From: Bacteroidota bacterium
Lineage (GTDB): Bacteria > Bacteroidota > Bacteroidia > Flavobacteriales > Flavobacteriaceae
Direction: 5' to 3'
Assembly (NCBI GenBank): GCA_023390775.1
Contig: JAEWCF010000032.1
Coordinates: forward strand, 1 to 47,559
Length of the DNA stretch: 47,559 nucleotides
Positions 8,739 through 16,807 of the stretch are shown here, one piece after another. The notes beneath the pieces are model-generated. The model was not told where the DNA came from, searched no databases, and worked only from the letters and a program-made list of their open reading frames with translations. The translations under genes and the position numbers were made by a program. How positions within the stretch are numbered: position 1 is the stretch's first letter; each line of letters opens with the position of its first letter.

Positions 8739-9637
8739 GATTCAGGCTTCCAGTAAATGATGGGGTCCGGCAGGGCGCGGTATTGCCGATACCGTTCTGC
8801 GGAAAGGGGCGTGCGGTGCCTCGCAACAATTGGGGCATTTCTCGCAAGATCTGCTAGTGCCTGCGCCAATGGTTTTGCGAGCCGGTAGTTTTTGAGTATC
8901 CGGTTCCTGGCCTGCCGTGCGATCGATGCGGCAAAATGCCTCCAAGATTTAAACCCGGGATAAAACAAAAACTGCAGGTAAAATCCTGAACGTAGCGACC
9001 GCCTGTATCGGACCGAAAAATCGCGGGATTCGCGCCGGGCCTGCATGTCCACCCGGTGATGGACCAACACCGATGGCAGGTAGTGAACTTCCTGCCCCTT
9101 GCGAAAGAGTTCAAGCGATGCAAATTCCTCCTCTCCATAAAACTCAAACCACTCCGGATAGGGACGAATCGCGCGCCAGGCATCCATTCGCCAGGCGTGG
9201 CCGCAACCCACAAAACTCTTGACCTGCCTTGAGGAATCGGAGGAAGATGTTTCGGCAGGTTTTTCCAGCCCCCAGAAAATCCGGAAACCGATGGCGCCGC
9301 AGTTTGGATTTTGAACGAAGTGCCGGTCAATTTCCTCGAGCGGGTCGTGTGAAAGGAACTCGGCATCATCGTCAAGCGAAATTGCGTATTGGCCGCGTGC
9401 CCGCGAAAGAAGTTCGTTGCGGCTGGCGATGTAACCCCGACTTTGCGGATGGTCGATCACGGTGACCTTCCGAAATTCCTGAAGGACCGCGGCCGTCGCA
9501 TCGGTAGATCCGTCGTTGCAGACGAGGCATTCCACATCGGCACGGCTTAAAAAGCGCTCGAGCGAGCGAAGCGTCCGCTGGAGATCGCGTGAACGGTCTT
9601 TGGTCGCGATCAGGAATGAAAATACTATCGGTTCCAC
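8735..9637 (-). CDS. Glycosyltransferase family 2 (GT-A)
   Basis: This is a 300-residue cytosolic GT-A transferase. It shows FLIATKDRSRDLQRTLRSL at the N-terminus, VCNDGSTDAT near residue 40 and the metal-binding ISLDDDAEF near residue 91. A C-terminal basic and hydrophobic tail could touch the membrane. The most upstream reasonable start is a GTG at 9637, inside a 13 bp overlap with the preceding gene; no ATG lies nearby and the GTG keeps the complete first beta strand. It probably adds one sugar to the lipid-linked repeat exported by Wzm/Wzt. Donor and acceptor are unknown. Confidence 0.87.
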   Translation of the reverse strand: MEPIVFSFLIATKDRSRDLQRTLRSLERFLSRADVECLVCNDGSTDATAAVLQEFRKVTVIDHPQSRGYIASRNELLSRARGQYAISLDDDAEFLSHDPLEEIDRHFVQNPNCGAIGFRIFWGLEKPAETSSSDSSRQVKSFVGCGHAWRMDAWRAIRPYPEWFEFYGEEEFASLELFRKGQEVHYLPSVLVHHRVDMQARRESRDFSVRYRRSLRSGFYLQFLFYPGFKSWRHFAASIARQARNRILKNYRLAKPLAQALADLARNAPIVARHRTPLSAERYRQYRALPDPIIYWKPES

Positions 9638-10602
9638 AGGAATTTGGTAAAGATCCTGCCGAGATTGTACTTGATCGCCCGCACAAATCCGGATTCTATT
9701 GCGGCCGGCCTGATCCGCGAAAAATCGTCCCTGGATATCATGTCGGCGCCGTGATTTTGGTGCATATTGGACACATCGTCAACGGTATTGCCCATGTGGT
9801 AAATGTAATTGCCGATCGTCGAAAGCCGGTACAACCCCGACCGGTTCGCGAGGTAGTCGATGAATTTTTCCTCGTACGAATTCCGGAACCTGATCTTCGG
9901 GAACGTGTACACATTCCTGAACTGCACCGTGCGGTAGGTGGCCACCACGTGATAGGCGCCGATGACCGCCGGCGAGGGTTTCTCCATGATGTATTGCCGC
10001 TGTTTCCAATTGAATCGCGCGTTCTTGCGATCGGCCAGGCGGGGCAGGTTCGTGCCTTTCAGGTACAAGTCGATGTCCTGGTCGGAAACATACTTGCCGT
10101 AACGGATATTATTGCGAAGCGTCGGGGTCCCGAAGGCCGACATGTTGTAGTAAAAACTCACGTACGGACACGGATGTGGCGATACGGCCCCGGCCCTGCG
10201 ATGGTTTTCGAATACATGGAACACCGCCTTTTCCCATCCGTCGTAAAAAAGGATGTCCGAATCGGCGATGGTGACGAATTCCTCAAAGACTCCGCGCACC
10301 TCGTTGAGAACCGCGTACACTTTACCCTTGTTTTCCGAATACCGAACGTACTTGTCAATATGGGGGCTGTAACGCGAAACGATTTCCTCGATCTGCGGCG
10401 CGCTGCAATTGTTGATCAGGGTGATGCAGGTGGTTTCGGGATTGATGGTCGCGACCAGTGAGTCGAGGCATTTGACCAGCACCTGGTCCATCTCCGAAAA
10501 ATAACCGTCGGTGGCAGGCACATAAAAAACCACCACGACCCGGTGCTTCCAGAGCTTGTTTTTGGATTGTTTGGTTTTTTCAGGGTTGATTCCGATCCTC
10601 AT
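9625..10602 (-). CDS. Glycosyltransferase, GT-A (family 2-like)
   Basis: This is a 325-residue protein. After a basic lead of about 20 residues comes the beta strand VVVVFYVPATD, then CITLINNCSAPQIEEIV, RYSENKGKVYAVLNE and VTIADSDILFYDGWEK. That order (first strand, NN-S turn, N-G-K, DSD metal site) is the GT-A plan of GT2 enzymes, though more divergent than its neighbour. It overlaps the upstream pyruvyltransferase stop by 4 bases (ATGA at 10599-10602). The role is presumably addition of one residue in the Wzm/Wzt-dependent glycan; specificity is unreadable. Confidence 0.75.
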   Translation of the reverse strand: MRIGINPEKTKQSKNKLWKHRVVVVFYVPATDGYFSEMDQVLVKCLDSLVATINPETTCITLINNCSAPQIEEIVSRYSPHIDKYVRYSENKGKVYAVLNEVRGVFEEFVTIADSDILFYDGWEKAVFHVFENHRRAGAVSPHPCPYVSFYYNMSAFGTPTLRNNIRYGKYVSDQDIDLYLKGTNLPRLADRKNARFNWKQRQYIMEKPSPAVIGAYHVVATYRTVQFRNVYTFPKIRFRNSYEEKFIDYLANRSGLYRLSTIGNYIYHMGNTVDDVSNMHQNHGADMISRDDFSRIRPAAIESGFVRAIKYNLGRIFTKFLWNR

Positions 10603-11441
10603 GCCGATTTCATCTTGAAGGGAAAAGTGCGCATCAGCCCCTGTTGGATTTGGGCAAGGGTTTGCGGATCGGGAACCGTAAACGACCCGTTATCGATAAC
10701 CGACCGCAGGCTGCCCGTTTCCGGTTTGATGCCGGTAAGCCCCACCGACAGGAAATAATCCTCGAACTTCACATCGTCGCCGCTGAGCCTGTCCGAACAG
10801 CGCCACCAAAGTGCGGGAATCCCGTAACTATGGGCGGTAATGACGCCGTGCAGCGAGGTCGAGATGATCCTTTCGCACTGCGCGATGCGATCGATTACGG
10901 GCTCGACCGAATTGGTGAGCAGGCCAATGTGGCTTACTTCGGGGATGGTTGCGGCCTCGCGTTCCACCTGGTCAAAATCGACGTAGTGCGAGATGACGCC
11001 GAAGTAATATTTTTTTTCAACTTTCGGGGCGTACAAAAGCGGAAGCAACAATCCCGGATCGCCGAATACATCAGGAGCATCGAACCCAAGTTCTTTTAGG
11101 CGCTTTGCCGTCAGGGGGCCGCGGACCGCCAGAAATTTTCCGCCCGCAACCTCCTCGTCCCTTCTAATGATACCGCTGCCCCAAACCACGGAATTGCTTC
11201 GCGACTGGCTAAGGATGCTGCCCACCATGAGGGCGTGCGAAAAAAGGTTGGCAAACCGGATTTTGGGATTGAACAGGATGGGCTCGAGCCCGGTGAGTTT
11301 TTCAACGATGTAGGGGGTCAGGATGTCTCCGAAATTTTCCAGTTCCGAACCCTGTCGTTGCCGCATGGACCACCAATAGACGAGCGGCCTTTTGGAAAAG
11401 GCGAATCGCGCGAGCCGTTTCAGGTTATAAAAAACGTTCAT
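10599..11441 (-). CDS. Polysaccharide pyruvyl transferase family protein
   Basis: This is a 280-residue protein with the GT-B-like WcaK/CsaB/PssM layout. It has an early NFGDILTPYIVEKL (compare the N-GD segment of the family), then VVWGSGIIRRDEEV, FLAVRGPLTAKRLKELG, VFGDPGLLLPLLY and a late ISTSLHGVITAHSYGIPALW, which is the conserved S-HG-I-A---G-P box. These enzymes add a ketal pyruvate from PEP to a hexose, creating a negative charge. It lies directly after wzt (ATGA overlap at 11438-11441). A second member of the family is at 30402-31382, so the two operons each have one. Confidence 0.87.
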   Translation of the reverse strand: MNVFYNLKRLARFAFSKRPLVYWWSMRQRQGSELENFGDILTPYIVEKLTGLEPILFNPKIRFANLFSHALMVGSILSQSRSNSVVWGSGIIRRDEEVAGGKFLAVRGPLTAKRLKELGFDAPDVFGDPGLLLPLLYAPKVEKKYYFGVISHYVDFDQVEREAATIPEVSHIGLLTNSVEPVIDRIAQCERIISTSLHGVITAHSYGIPALWWRCSDRLSGDDVKFEDYFLSVGLTGIKPETGSLRSVIDNGSFTVPDPQTLAQIQQGLMRTFPFKMKSA

Positions 11442-12703
11442 CGCACAAGGGTATCAAAATCAAAAACAACCCGGCTGCGGTCTGGCGGGACCATTTTTCC
11501 GGTGCCGTAGAAATCGCCTTCGGCAACCTCGAACGCGAGCATGTGCTGGATGTAATCGCAGACTTGGTCATTGACCGAAAGATGTGCCGACACATGGTAA
11601 ATACCCTGGTTGAGGTTGAGCCTGTCCAGCCTGAATCCTATCCGGTTGGCTACGGATTCGCGGTCCACGCTGACGATGCTGGTGGAGAACCACGCCACGC
11701 GTTGGCCAAGGCCATCGTCGATCCTGACATCGAGCCGCATCTGGCCGAAGGTGTACCTCGCCGGATTGTCGAGTGTAAATTCCAACAGAAACCCTGAACC
11801 CGTTTGCGGGACGTGTCCCTCCAGGTCGCCGTGCACCCGCGCCGATGCGATCCGCACCCTGCCGTCCCCCTTGCGTCCCTCGGCATTGAACTGCCCGATG
11901 GAAACGCTGCTCTCCGAAAGATAATTCTGGATGGCCGGATTGACCTCGCCCGAATAATCGATCTGGCCGTGCTTGATCACGATGCCCTTTGAGCAAAGGT
12001 TTTGTACAGCGGCCATATTATGGCTTACAAAAAGGACCGTCCTGCCCTGCCCCTTGCTGATGTCGCCCATCTTGCCGAGGCATTTTTTCTGGAATTCGGC
12101 ATCGCCCACCGCCAAAACTTCATCGACGATGAGGATTTCGCTTTCCAGATGCGCCGCTACCGCGAAGGCGAGCCGGACGTACATCCCCGAAGAATAACGC
12201 TTCACAGGCGTATCGATGTAGCGTTCAACGCCCGAAAAATCGATGATCTCGTCCAGTTTGCGCGCGATTTCCTTCTTGCGCATGCCCAGGATGGCGCCGT
12301 TGAGGAAGATATTCTCACGGCCCGAAAGTTCGGGATGGAAACCCGTGCCCACTTCTAGGAGGCTGGCGATCCTGCCGCGGACCTTGATTTCGCCGGTGGT
12401 AGGGCCGGTCACCCGTGAAAGCAGTTTGAGCAACGTACTTTTGCCCGCGCCGTTTTTGCCGATAATGCCCACGGCCTCTCCCTGTCGGATCTCGAAGTTG
12501 ACGTCGCGCAGGGACCAGACGATATCGCTTTGACCTTTCTTGCTTCGGTCATTGGCCTCGCCGATGCGCAGGAACGGGTCTTCCTTCCCGCGGATGCGCG
12601 TCGTCCAAAAACGTTCCAAGTCACGCGAGAGCGTACCCGTCCCGATCTGCCCGATCTGGTAGGCCTTGGAGAGGTTTTCGGCTTTTATGACAATTGGGCT
12701 CAT
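11438..12703 (-). CDS. wzt: O-antigen/polysaccharide ABC transporter ATP-binding protein with C-terminal substrate domain
   Basis: This is a 421-residue ATPase. The nucleotide-binding domain has Walker A GKNGAGKST (82-90), signature YSSGMYVRLAF (from 170) and Walker B ILIVDEVLAVGD (190-201). Residues from about 245 to the end form an extra beta-rich domain typical of Wzt proteins that recognise the finished, end-modified glycan. I start at ATG 12703, which makes an ATGA overlap with wzm; an upstream in-frame extension lacks conserved sequence and would sit inside wzm. With Wzm it exports an undecaprenyl-linked polymer across the inner membrane. The C-terminal domain implies that export depends on a particular glycan end; the methyltransferase at 45-1013 is a candidate for making it (inference). 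Confidence 0.92.
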   Translation of the reverse strand: MSPIVIKAENLSKAYQIGQIGTGTLSRDLERFWTTRIRGKEDPFLRIGEANDRSKKGQSDIVWSLRDVNFEIRQGEAVGIIGKNGAGKSTLLKLLSRVTGPTTGEIKVRGRIASLLEVGTGFHPELSGRENIFLNGAILGMRKKEIARKLDEIIDFSGVERYIDTPVKRYSSGMYVRLAFAVAAHLESEILIVDEVLAVGDAEFQKKCLGKMGDISKGQGRTVLFVSHNMAAVQNLCSKGIVIKHGQIDYSGEVNPAIQNYLSESSVSIGQFNAEGRKGDGRVRIASARVHGDLEGHVPQTGSGFLLEFTLDNPARYTFGQMRLDVRIDDGLGQRVAWFSTSIVSVDRESVANRIGFRLDRLNLNQGIYHVSAHLSVNDQVCDYIQHMLAFEVAEGDFYGTGKMVPPDRSRVVFDFDTLVR

Positions 12704-13590
12704 CAGATGGTATCGACAAAGTTCTTTTCGGTCTTGTTGAAGATCACAATCCCAACAATCAGGAAGACGATGGTCACCATCGCCGAATACCCGATGCTCC
12801 ACGGGGTCAGGACGCCCTCACCCAAAAATGCGAAACGGAAAGCCTCGATGATCCCCGTCATGGGATTGAGTTCTATGATCCAGGCGTAATCGGCGAACTT
12901 GGCGCGCGCCTCGCTGAGCGGATAGATGACCGTTGTGGCATACATCAGGAGCTGAACCCCGAAAGTCACCAGGAAGGTCAGGTCTTTATATTTGGTGGTA
13001 ATCGCCGTGATGATCAGTCCCAGCCCAAGCCCCAAAAGGGCCATGAGCAGTACCAGCACGGGGAACAGCGCGAGGGCCCAGGTGACGGTAAACGATGCAT
13101 CGATCGCGGCATAATAGGCCATCAGCCCAAGAAGCAACAACAATTGCACGCCGAAACGTACCAGGTTGCTGACGACGATGGACAGGGGCATGATCAGCCT
13201 GGGAAAATAGACTTTCCCAAAAATATTGGCGTTGTCCTTAAATACGGTGCTCGTCTTGACCAAACATTCGGAAAAATAATTCCACGCCGTGATGCCGGCC
13301 AGGTAAAACAGGGGTTTGGGGAGCCCATCGGTGGAGATGCCGGCCAAATTGCCGAATACAAACGTAAAAACGATCATCGTGAAGACCGGCTGGATAAAAA
13401 ACCACAGCGGCCCAAGGATGGTCTGTTTATAGAAGCTCACAAAATCGCGACGGACAAAAAGAACGAGCAGGTCGCGGTAATGCCACAAATCGCCAAACCG
13501 AATGTCGAAAAGCGAGGTACGGCCCCGGATGACCAGGTCCCATTGTTCGGGTTCGTCGGAAAGCGAAATCTCTTTGTTTGCGTGGGCCAT
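12703..13590 (-). CDS. wzm: Polysaccharide ABC transporter permease
   Basis: This 295-residue permease has six hydrophobic segments after a cytosolic N-terminus. Family landmarks are RRDFVSFYKQTILGPLWFF (around 45-63), the segment around KYKDLTFLVTFGVQLLMYATTVIYP and the signature LNPMTGIIEAFRFAFLG near the end. The start is ATG 13590 (MAHANKEISL); a TTG 33 bp upstream is open but would contain the -7 promoter element. It is the first gene of the left operon, with a perfect TATATTTG box only 7 bases before the ATG, which suggests a very short or absent leader. It pairs with Wzt. Confidence 0.92.
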   Translation of the reverse strand: MAHANKEISLSDEPEQWDLVIRGRTSLFDIRFGDLWHYRDLLVLFVRRDFVSFYKQTILGPLWFFIQPVFTMIVFTFVFGNLAGISTDGLPKPLFYLAGITAWNYFSECLVKTSTVFKDNANIFGKVYFPRLIMPLSIVVSNLVRFGVQLLLLLGLMAYYAAIDASFTVTWALALFPVLVLLMALLGLGLGLIITAITTKYKDLTFLVTFGVQLLMYATTVIYPLSEARAKFADYAWIIELNPMTGIIEAFRFAFLGEGVLTPWSIGYSAMVTIVFLIVGIVIFNKTEKNFVDTI

Positions 13591-13597
13591 TGACCTG

Positions 13598-13605
13598 CAA
13601 ATATA
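13598..13605 (-). promoter_or_regulatory. Putative -7 promoter element of the wzm operon
   Basis: On the minus strand the sequence is TATATTTG, a full match to the Bacteroidota -7 consensus TAnnTTTG. Its last base is 7 bases before the wzm ATG, so transcription would start at or almost at the start codon. A TTTG lies upstream at 13621-13624 but with only 15 bases between, shorter than the usual 18-20, so the -33 element is doubtful. Confidence 0.5.
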
Positions 13606-13656
13606 GCAAAATCGGCACGCCAAAAGTTAAATGGCGCTGCGGTTGAGGATATTTGC

Positions 13657-13664
13657 TAATTTTA
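13657..13664 (+). promoter_or_regulatory. Putative -7 promoter element of the phosphatase gene
   Basis: The sequence is TAATTTTA, a 7 of 8 match to TAnnTTTG. It ends 19 bases before the TTG start at 13684, the same distance (18-19 bases) seen for the boxes before both wza genes, ugd and the ATPase. No clear -33 TTTG is visible. It lies back to back with the wzm promoter in the 93 bp divergent gap 13591-13683. Confidence 0.35.
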
Positions 13665-13683
13665 CGCGACTAAAATCGCGAAC

Positions 13684-14418
13684 TTGTTTTTCCTTTCCAA
13701 AAAGCCCTTCCTCAAGGACCTCTTGCCGGACGATTACACCGATATCCATTCGCACCTGCTGCCGGGAATAGACGACGGTGCGCGTACGCCGCAGGACACG
13801 ATCAACCTGGTGTCATCCCTGCGGGAGATCGGGTTCGGGCGGTTCATCACCACGCCGCACACCATGCGCAATGTTTGGGACAATACGCGGGAATCGATTA
13901 TCGACAGCGAACGGTCGGCTGTTCAATTCCTTGCCCAAGCGGGGCACGACATGCCGCTCAGGGCCGCATCGGAATATTTGATGGACGGGAGCTTCAGCGA
14001 AATGCTCCACACCGAAAAATTACTGGTCCTCAAGGATAATTTCGTATTGGTCGAAATGTCTTACATCAATCCGCCCATCCAGCTTTTCGAGATCATTTTC
14101 GACATACAGGTCGCCGGCTACGTCCCGATCCTTGCCCATCCCGAACGCTACGCCTTCTACCACGGAAACTTTTCGCAATACGAGAAACTGCGCAATGCGG
14201 GTTGCCTCTTCCAACTCAACCTGCTTTCGTCCATTGGATATTACGGGGCGCAGGTAGCCGATGTGGCCAAGAAACTGCTTAAACGCGGCATGATCGACTA
14301 CACGGGATCGGATGTGCACCACCGCAACCACGTCGCCGGATTCCACAGGCGGGTGGTCCTAAAAAAAACCGCACCGCTTGAAGAAGCGATGCGGCGAAAT
14401 GATTTTTTCAGGTTTTAG
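13684..14418 (+). CDS. CpsB/YwqE-type tyrosine-protein phosphatase (PHP domain)
   Basis: This is a 244-residue metal-dependent phosphatase of the polymerase-histidinol phosphatase fold. Metal-binding motifs are DIHSHLLPGIDDGA (20-33), a TTPH near residue 60, ILAHPERY near residue 150 and a terminal TGSDVHHRNH. Members dephosphorylate the tyrosine-rich tail of the Wzc/CpsD kinase and so control polymer length and export. A stop codon at 13657-13659 limits the frame and the only start in reach is TTG at 13684, so this is a non-ATG gene. It is one of two plus-strand genes; it converges on wzc and their stop codons overlap (TAG 14416-14418 against the wzc stop at 14415-14417). Confidence 0.9.
   Translation: MFFLSKKPFLKDLLPDDYTDIHSHLLPGIDDGARTPQDTINLVSSLREIGFGRFITTPHTMRNVWDNTRESIIDSERSAVQFLAQAGHDMPLRAASEYLMDGSFSEMLHTEKLLVLKDNFVLVEMSYINPPIQLFEIIFDIQVAGYVPILAHPERYAFYHGNFSQYEKLRNAGCLFQLNLLSSIGYYGAQVADVAKKLLKRGMIDYTGSDVHHRNHVAGFHRRVVLKKTAPLEEAMRRNDFFRF
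14361..14394 (-). terminator. Rho-independent terminator of the wza-wzc operon, inside the phosphatase gene
   Basis: Read on the minus strand, 14394-14384 and 14379-14369 form an 11 bp stem (one G-U wobble) closed by a CTTC loop (14383-14380), followed at once by eight T residues (14368-14361). It begins 20 bases after the wzc stop codon, where an intrinsic terminator is expected. On the plus strand the same stem has a C-A mismatch and its T run is 8 bases away, so it suits wzc better than the phosphatase gene, whose last codons it overlaps. Confidence 0.75.
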
Positions 14419-16805
14419 CCCCTTTTCCAGAACTTCCACCACGGATTCTTCTCTTCCTCCTTGTCGGCGCCATAGCCGTAACCATAGCCGTACCCGTAGC
14501 CATAGCCGTATCCGTAACCATACGATTTTTTCCAGATCGTGTCGTTGAGGACGATGGCCATGTTGGGGAGTTTGCGTTCCTTGTAGAAATTCTGCGCGAG
14601 GCGGATCAGGCGTTTGTCCAGGTAATTGGCGCGCATCACATAGATGAACGCATCGGCATTCTTGGCAATCAGGAGCGTATCGGTCACCACCGACACCGGC
14701 GCCGTATCCACCACGATGTACTCGAATTCGCGTTTGAGGGATGTGAAAAGTTCGTCCACCTTTTGGCTCATCAGGAGTTCCACCGGATTTGGCGGAATCA
14801 CGCCCGAAGGCAGGATATACAGGTTGTTGAAGGTCTCGTGTTGGACGATGAACTCATGGTAGTCGTCGCCTTTTTTCGAAATGTAGTTCGTAAGCCCCTT
14901 GGCCGGCAGCTTGAAGTACTTGTCGATCTTTGGATTCCGGATGTCAAGCCCCACCAAAAGCACCTTCTTGTTGGAAAGGGCCATTGTAGTCGCGAGGTTG
15001 ACCGCCACGAAGGTTTTGCCTTCTTTCGGAAGCGTCGAGGTGACGAAAATGGTCTTGGCCTGCTTGTCGGGAACGTGGCCCAGCATGAACTCGAGGTTGG
15101 TGCGGACAATCCGGATCGCCTCGGCCGAAGAGGAGCGGCTGTTGGTGTTGATGATCTCGTCCTTGGACTCCGAGCTCGGGATATCACCCAGGAACGGAAT
15201 GGCGAGCTTGCCCTCGATGTCGCCACGCGTCTTGATCTTGGTATCGAGCAGGTTCACCAGGTAAATTACGCCCAGCGGAATGAGGAGCCCTAAAATCAAT
15301 GCTCCAAGGTAGATGATGCGCTTTTGCGGCGAAACCGGCTGGGTGGCGGCCATCGCACCGTCGATGACCTTGGCGTTTGGCGCCGTCACGGCAAGCGAGA
15401 TGGCGATTTCCTCGCGCTTTTGCAGAAGGTACAGGAACAGTGATTCCTTGATGTTTTTCTGGCGTTCGATGCTCCTGAATTCGCGTTCAACGCGCGGCAC
15501 TTGTGAAATCTTGCCACTCACCATGTCGACCTGTTTCTGCAGGTCGGAGCGGCGGATCTTGAGCGAAGCCCCGAGCCTTGCCAGGCTCTCCTTTATGTTT
15601 TCGCGCAACTCGGCGATCTGTTTGTTGTAATTGATCAGGACCTCGTTTCGTTCGGTGGCGCCCTTGGCGATCCGGTCGCGGTTGATGACCGCAAGGTTGT
15701 GCTCGCTGATCAGCGTTGCCGCGGTATTGTCGGCGGGAATGATGTTGCTTGGGATGAGACCCGTATCGTTTTTGGTCATGAAGGACAACATGTCGGCCAC
15801 CACGCGGATCTGCGTTTCGGTTTCGATGAGCGCCTTTTCAAAATCCACCGAATTCTGCAGGTAAATCCCCGCATCCGAAGTGATATCGGTCAGGCGATTG
15901 GCCTTCTTGAACCCTTCGGCATCCTTCTCCACGTCCCCAAGTTCGCGGGCGAGGATCTCGAGGCGGCCAGCGACGAATTTTTCGGTATTGCGGGAGACGA
16001 GGTTTTTGTCCTCGATCGCATCCTGGTTGTAGATCTCGATGACCTTGTTGAGCATGTCCTCGGCCTTCTCCCGGACGGGATCGTTAAGGGAAAGTTCCAC
16101 CACGCTCGTATTTTTCCCGGTCTGGCTTATCGAGATGCGGCTTCGGTAGGACTGGGTCACCAGGTCCAGCTTATTGATCTGGACCATCAGCGCGTACTCC
16201 TGGTCGGCCGGCTGCTTTACCCTGCGTTTGGTGACGATGAACTTGCAATCGCCGTGATTGACGATGTTGCCGTAGGTGAATTCCCCGAGAGGTTTCCCGT
16301 CATAGGTGGTAACTTCGTATGTCTTTGCGGTTTTTGACCTGATGATGAATTTCTGGTCTTTGTCGTAAAAGTCCGGCGTCTGGTCAAAGAAAGCGACGTC
16401 TACGGGTTTGTCGTTATAGACCTCGATGGTCTTGACGCGCCCTTCAATAAAATACCGGACATTGAAATTCATCGCGACGATCGCCTTTTCGATGATGGTG
16501 CGCGACTTGATGATCTCGATTTCGTTCTCGACATTGTTCTTGATCCCGGTCATCAGGCCCAGGTCGGAGAACGCGGTCATCTCGCTCTGCAGGCCGCCTT
16601 TGCGTTCATCCCGAACCAGGATCGTGGCCGATGCCTGGTACTGCGGAATGGCATATCGGAGATAGAGGTACGCGCCGGCAAGGCACAGCAAGACGCCGAG
16701 CACGAACCATTTCCAGTGTACGATATAGCGGTCAAATTGCTCGCGGAGTGTCAGGGTATCGTCCTGCTGGTGTACAGCTTCCTTGAGTGATGGGTGTTCT
16801 TGCAT
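14415..16805 (-). CDS. wzc: Wzc-type polysaccharide co-polymerase and tyrosine autokinase (copy 1)
   Basis: This is a 796-residue inner-membrane protein. The first membrane segment is at about 32-50, followed by a large periplasmic Wzz-like domain with coiled-coil stretches, a second membrane segment near residue 500 and a cytosolic BY-kinase domain. Walker A (TSTLPKEGKT) is near residue 592 and Walker A' reads VGLDIRNPKID. The C-terminus carries nine Tyr-Gly pairs, the expected autophosphorylation cluster, before an acidic and then tryptophan-rich end. It would control chain length and couple to Wza. Two bases separate it from wza; the phosphatase that should act on it is the convergent gene 13684-14418. 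A second copy lies at 40508-42976. Confidence 0.93.
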   Translation of the reverse strand: MQEHPSLKEAVHQQDDTLTLREQFDRYIVHWKWFVLGVLLCLAGAYLYLRYAIPQYQASATILVRDERKGGLQSEMTAFSDLGLMTGIKNNVENEIEIIKSRTIIEKAIVAMNFNVRYFIEGRVKTIEVYNDKPVDVAFFDQTPDFYDKDQKFIIRSKTAKTYEVTTYDGKPLGEFTYGNIVNHGDCKFIVTKRRVKQPADQEYALMVQINKLDLVTQSYRSRISISQTGKNTSVVELSLNDPVREKAEDMLNKVIEIYNQDAIEDKNLVSRNTEKFVAGRLEILARELGDVEKDAEGFKKANRLTDITSDAGIYLQNSVDFEKALIETETQIRVVADMLSFMTKNDTGLIPSNIIPADNTAATLISEHNLAVINRDRIAKGATERNEVLINYNKQIAELRENIKESLARLGASLKIRRSDLQKQVDMVSGKISQVPRVEREFRSIERQKNIKESLFLYLLQKREEIAISLAVTAPNAKVIDGAMAATQPVSPQKRIIYLGALILGLLIPLGVIYLVNLLDTKIKTRGDIEGKLAIPFLGDIPSSESKDEIINTNSRSSSAEAIRIVRTNLEFMLGHVPDKQAKTIFVTSTLPKEGKTFVAVNLATTMALSNKKVLLVGLDIRNPKIDKYFKLPAKGLTNYISKKGDDYHEFIVQHETFNNLYILPSGVIPPNPVELLMSQKVDELFTSLKREFEYIVVDTAPVSVVTDTLLIAKNADAFIYVMRANYLDKRLIRLAQNFYKERKLPNMAIVLNDTIWKKSYGYGYGYGYGYGYGYGYGADKEEEKNPWWKFWKRG
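14469..14522 (-). repeat. Hexanucleotide repeat encoding (Tyr-Gly)9 in Wzc copy 1
   Basis: Nine consecutive six-base units of the form TA(T/C)GGN encode nine Tyr-Gly pairs. Unit loss or gain would stay in frame and change the number of phosphorylatable tyrosines. Third codon positions vary, so the repeat is partly diverged rather than a perfect microsatellite. Confidence 0.9.
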
Positions 16806-16807
16806 TT

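Noticed and set aside
12704..12802. Longer Wzt start upstream of 12703
   Set aside because: The extension lies inside wzm and lacks conservation, and the ATGA overlap at 12703 fits the operon pattern.
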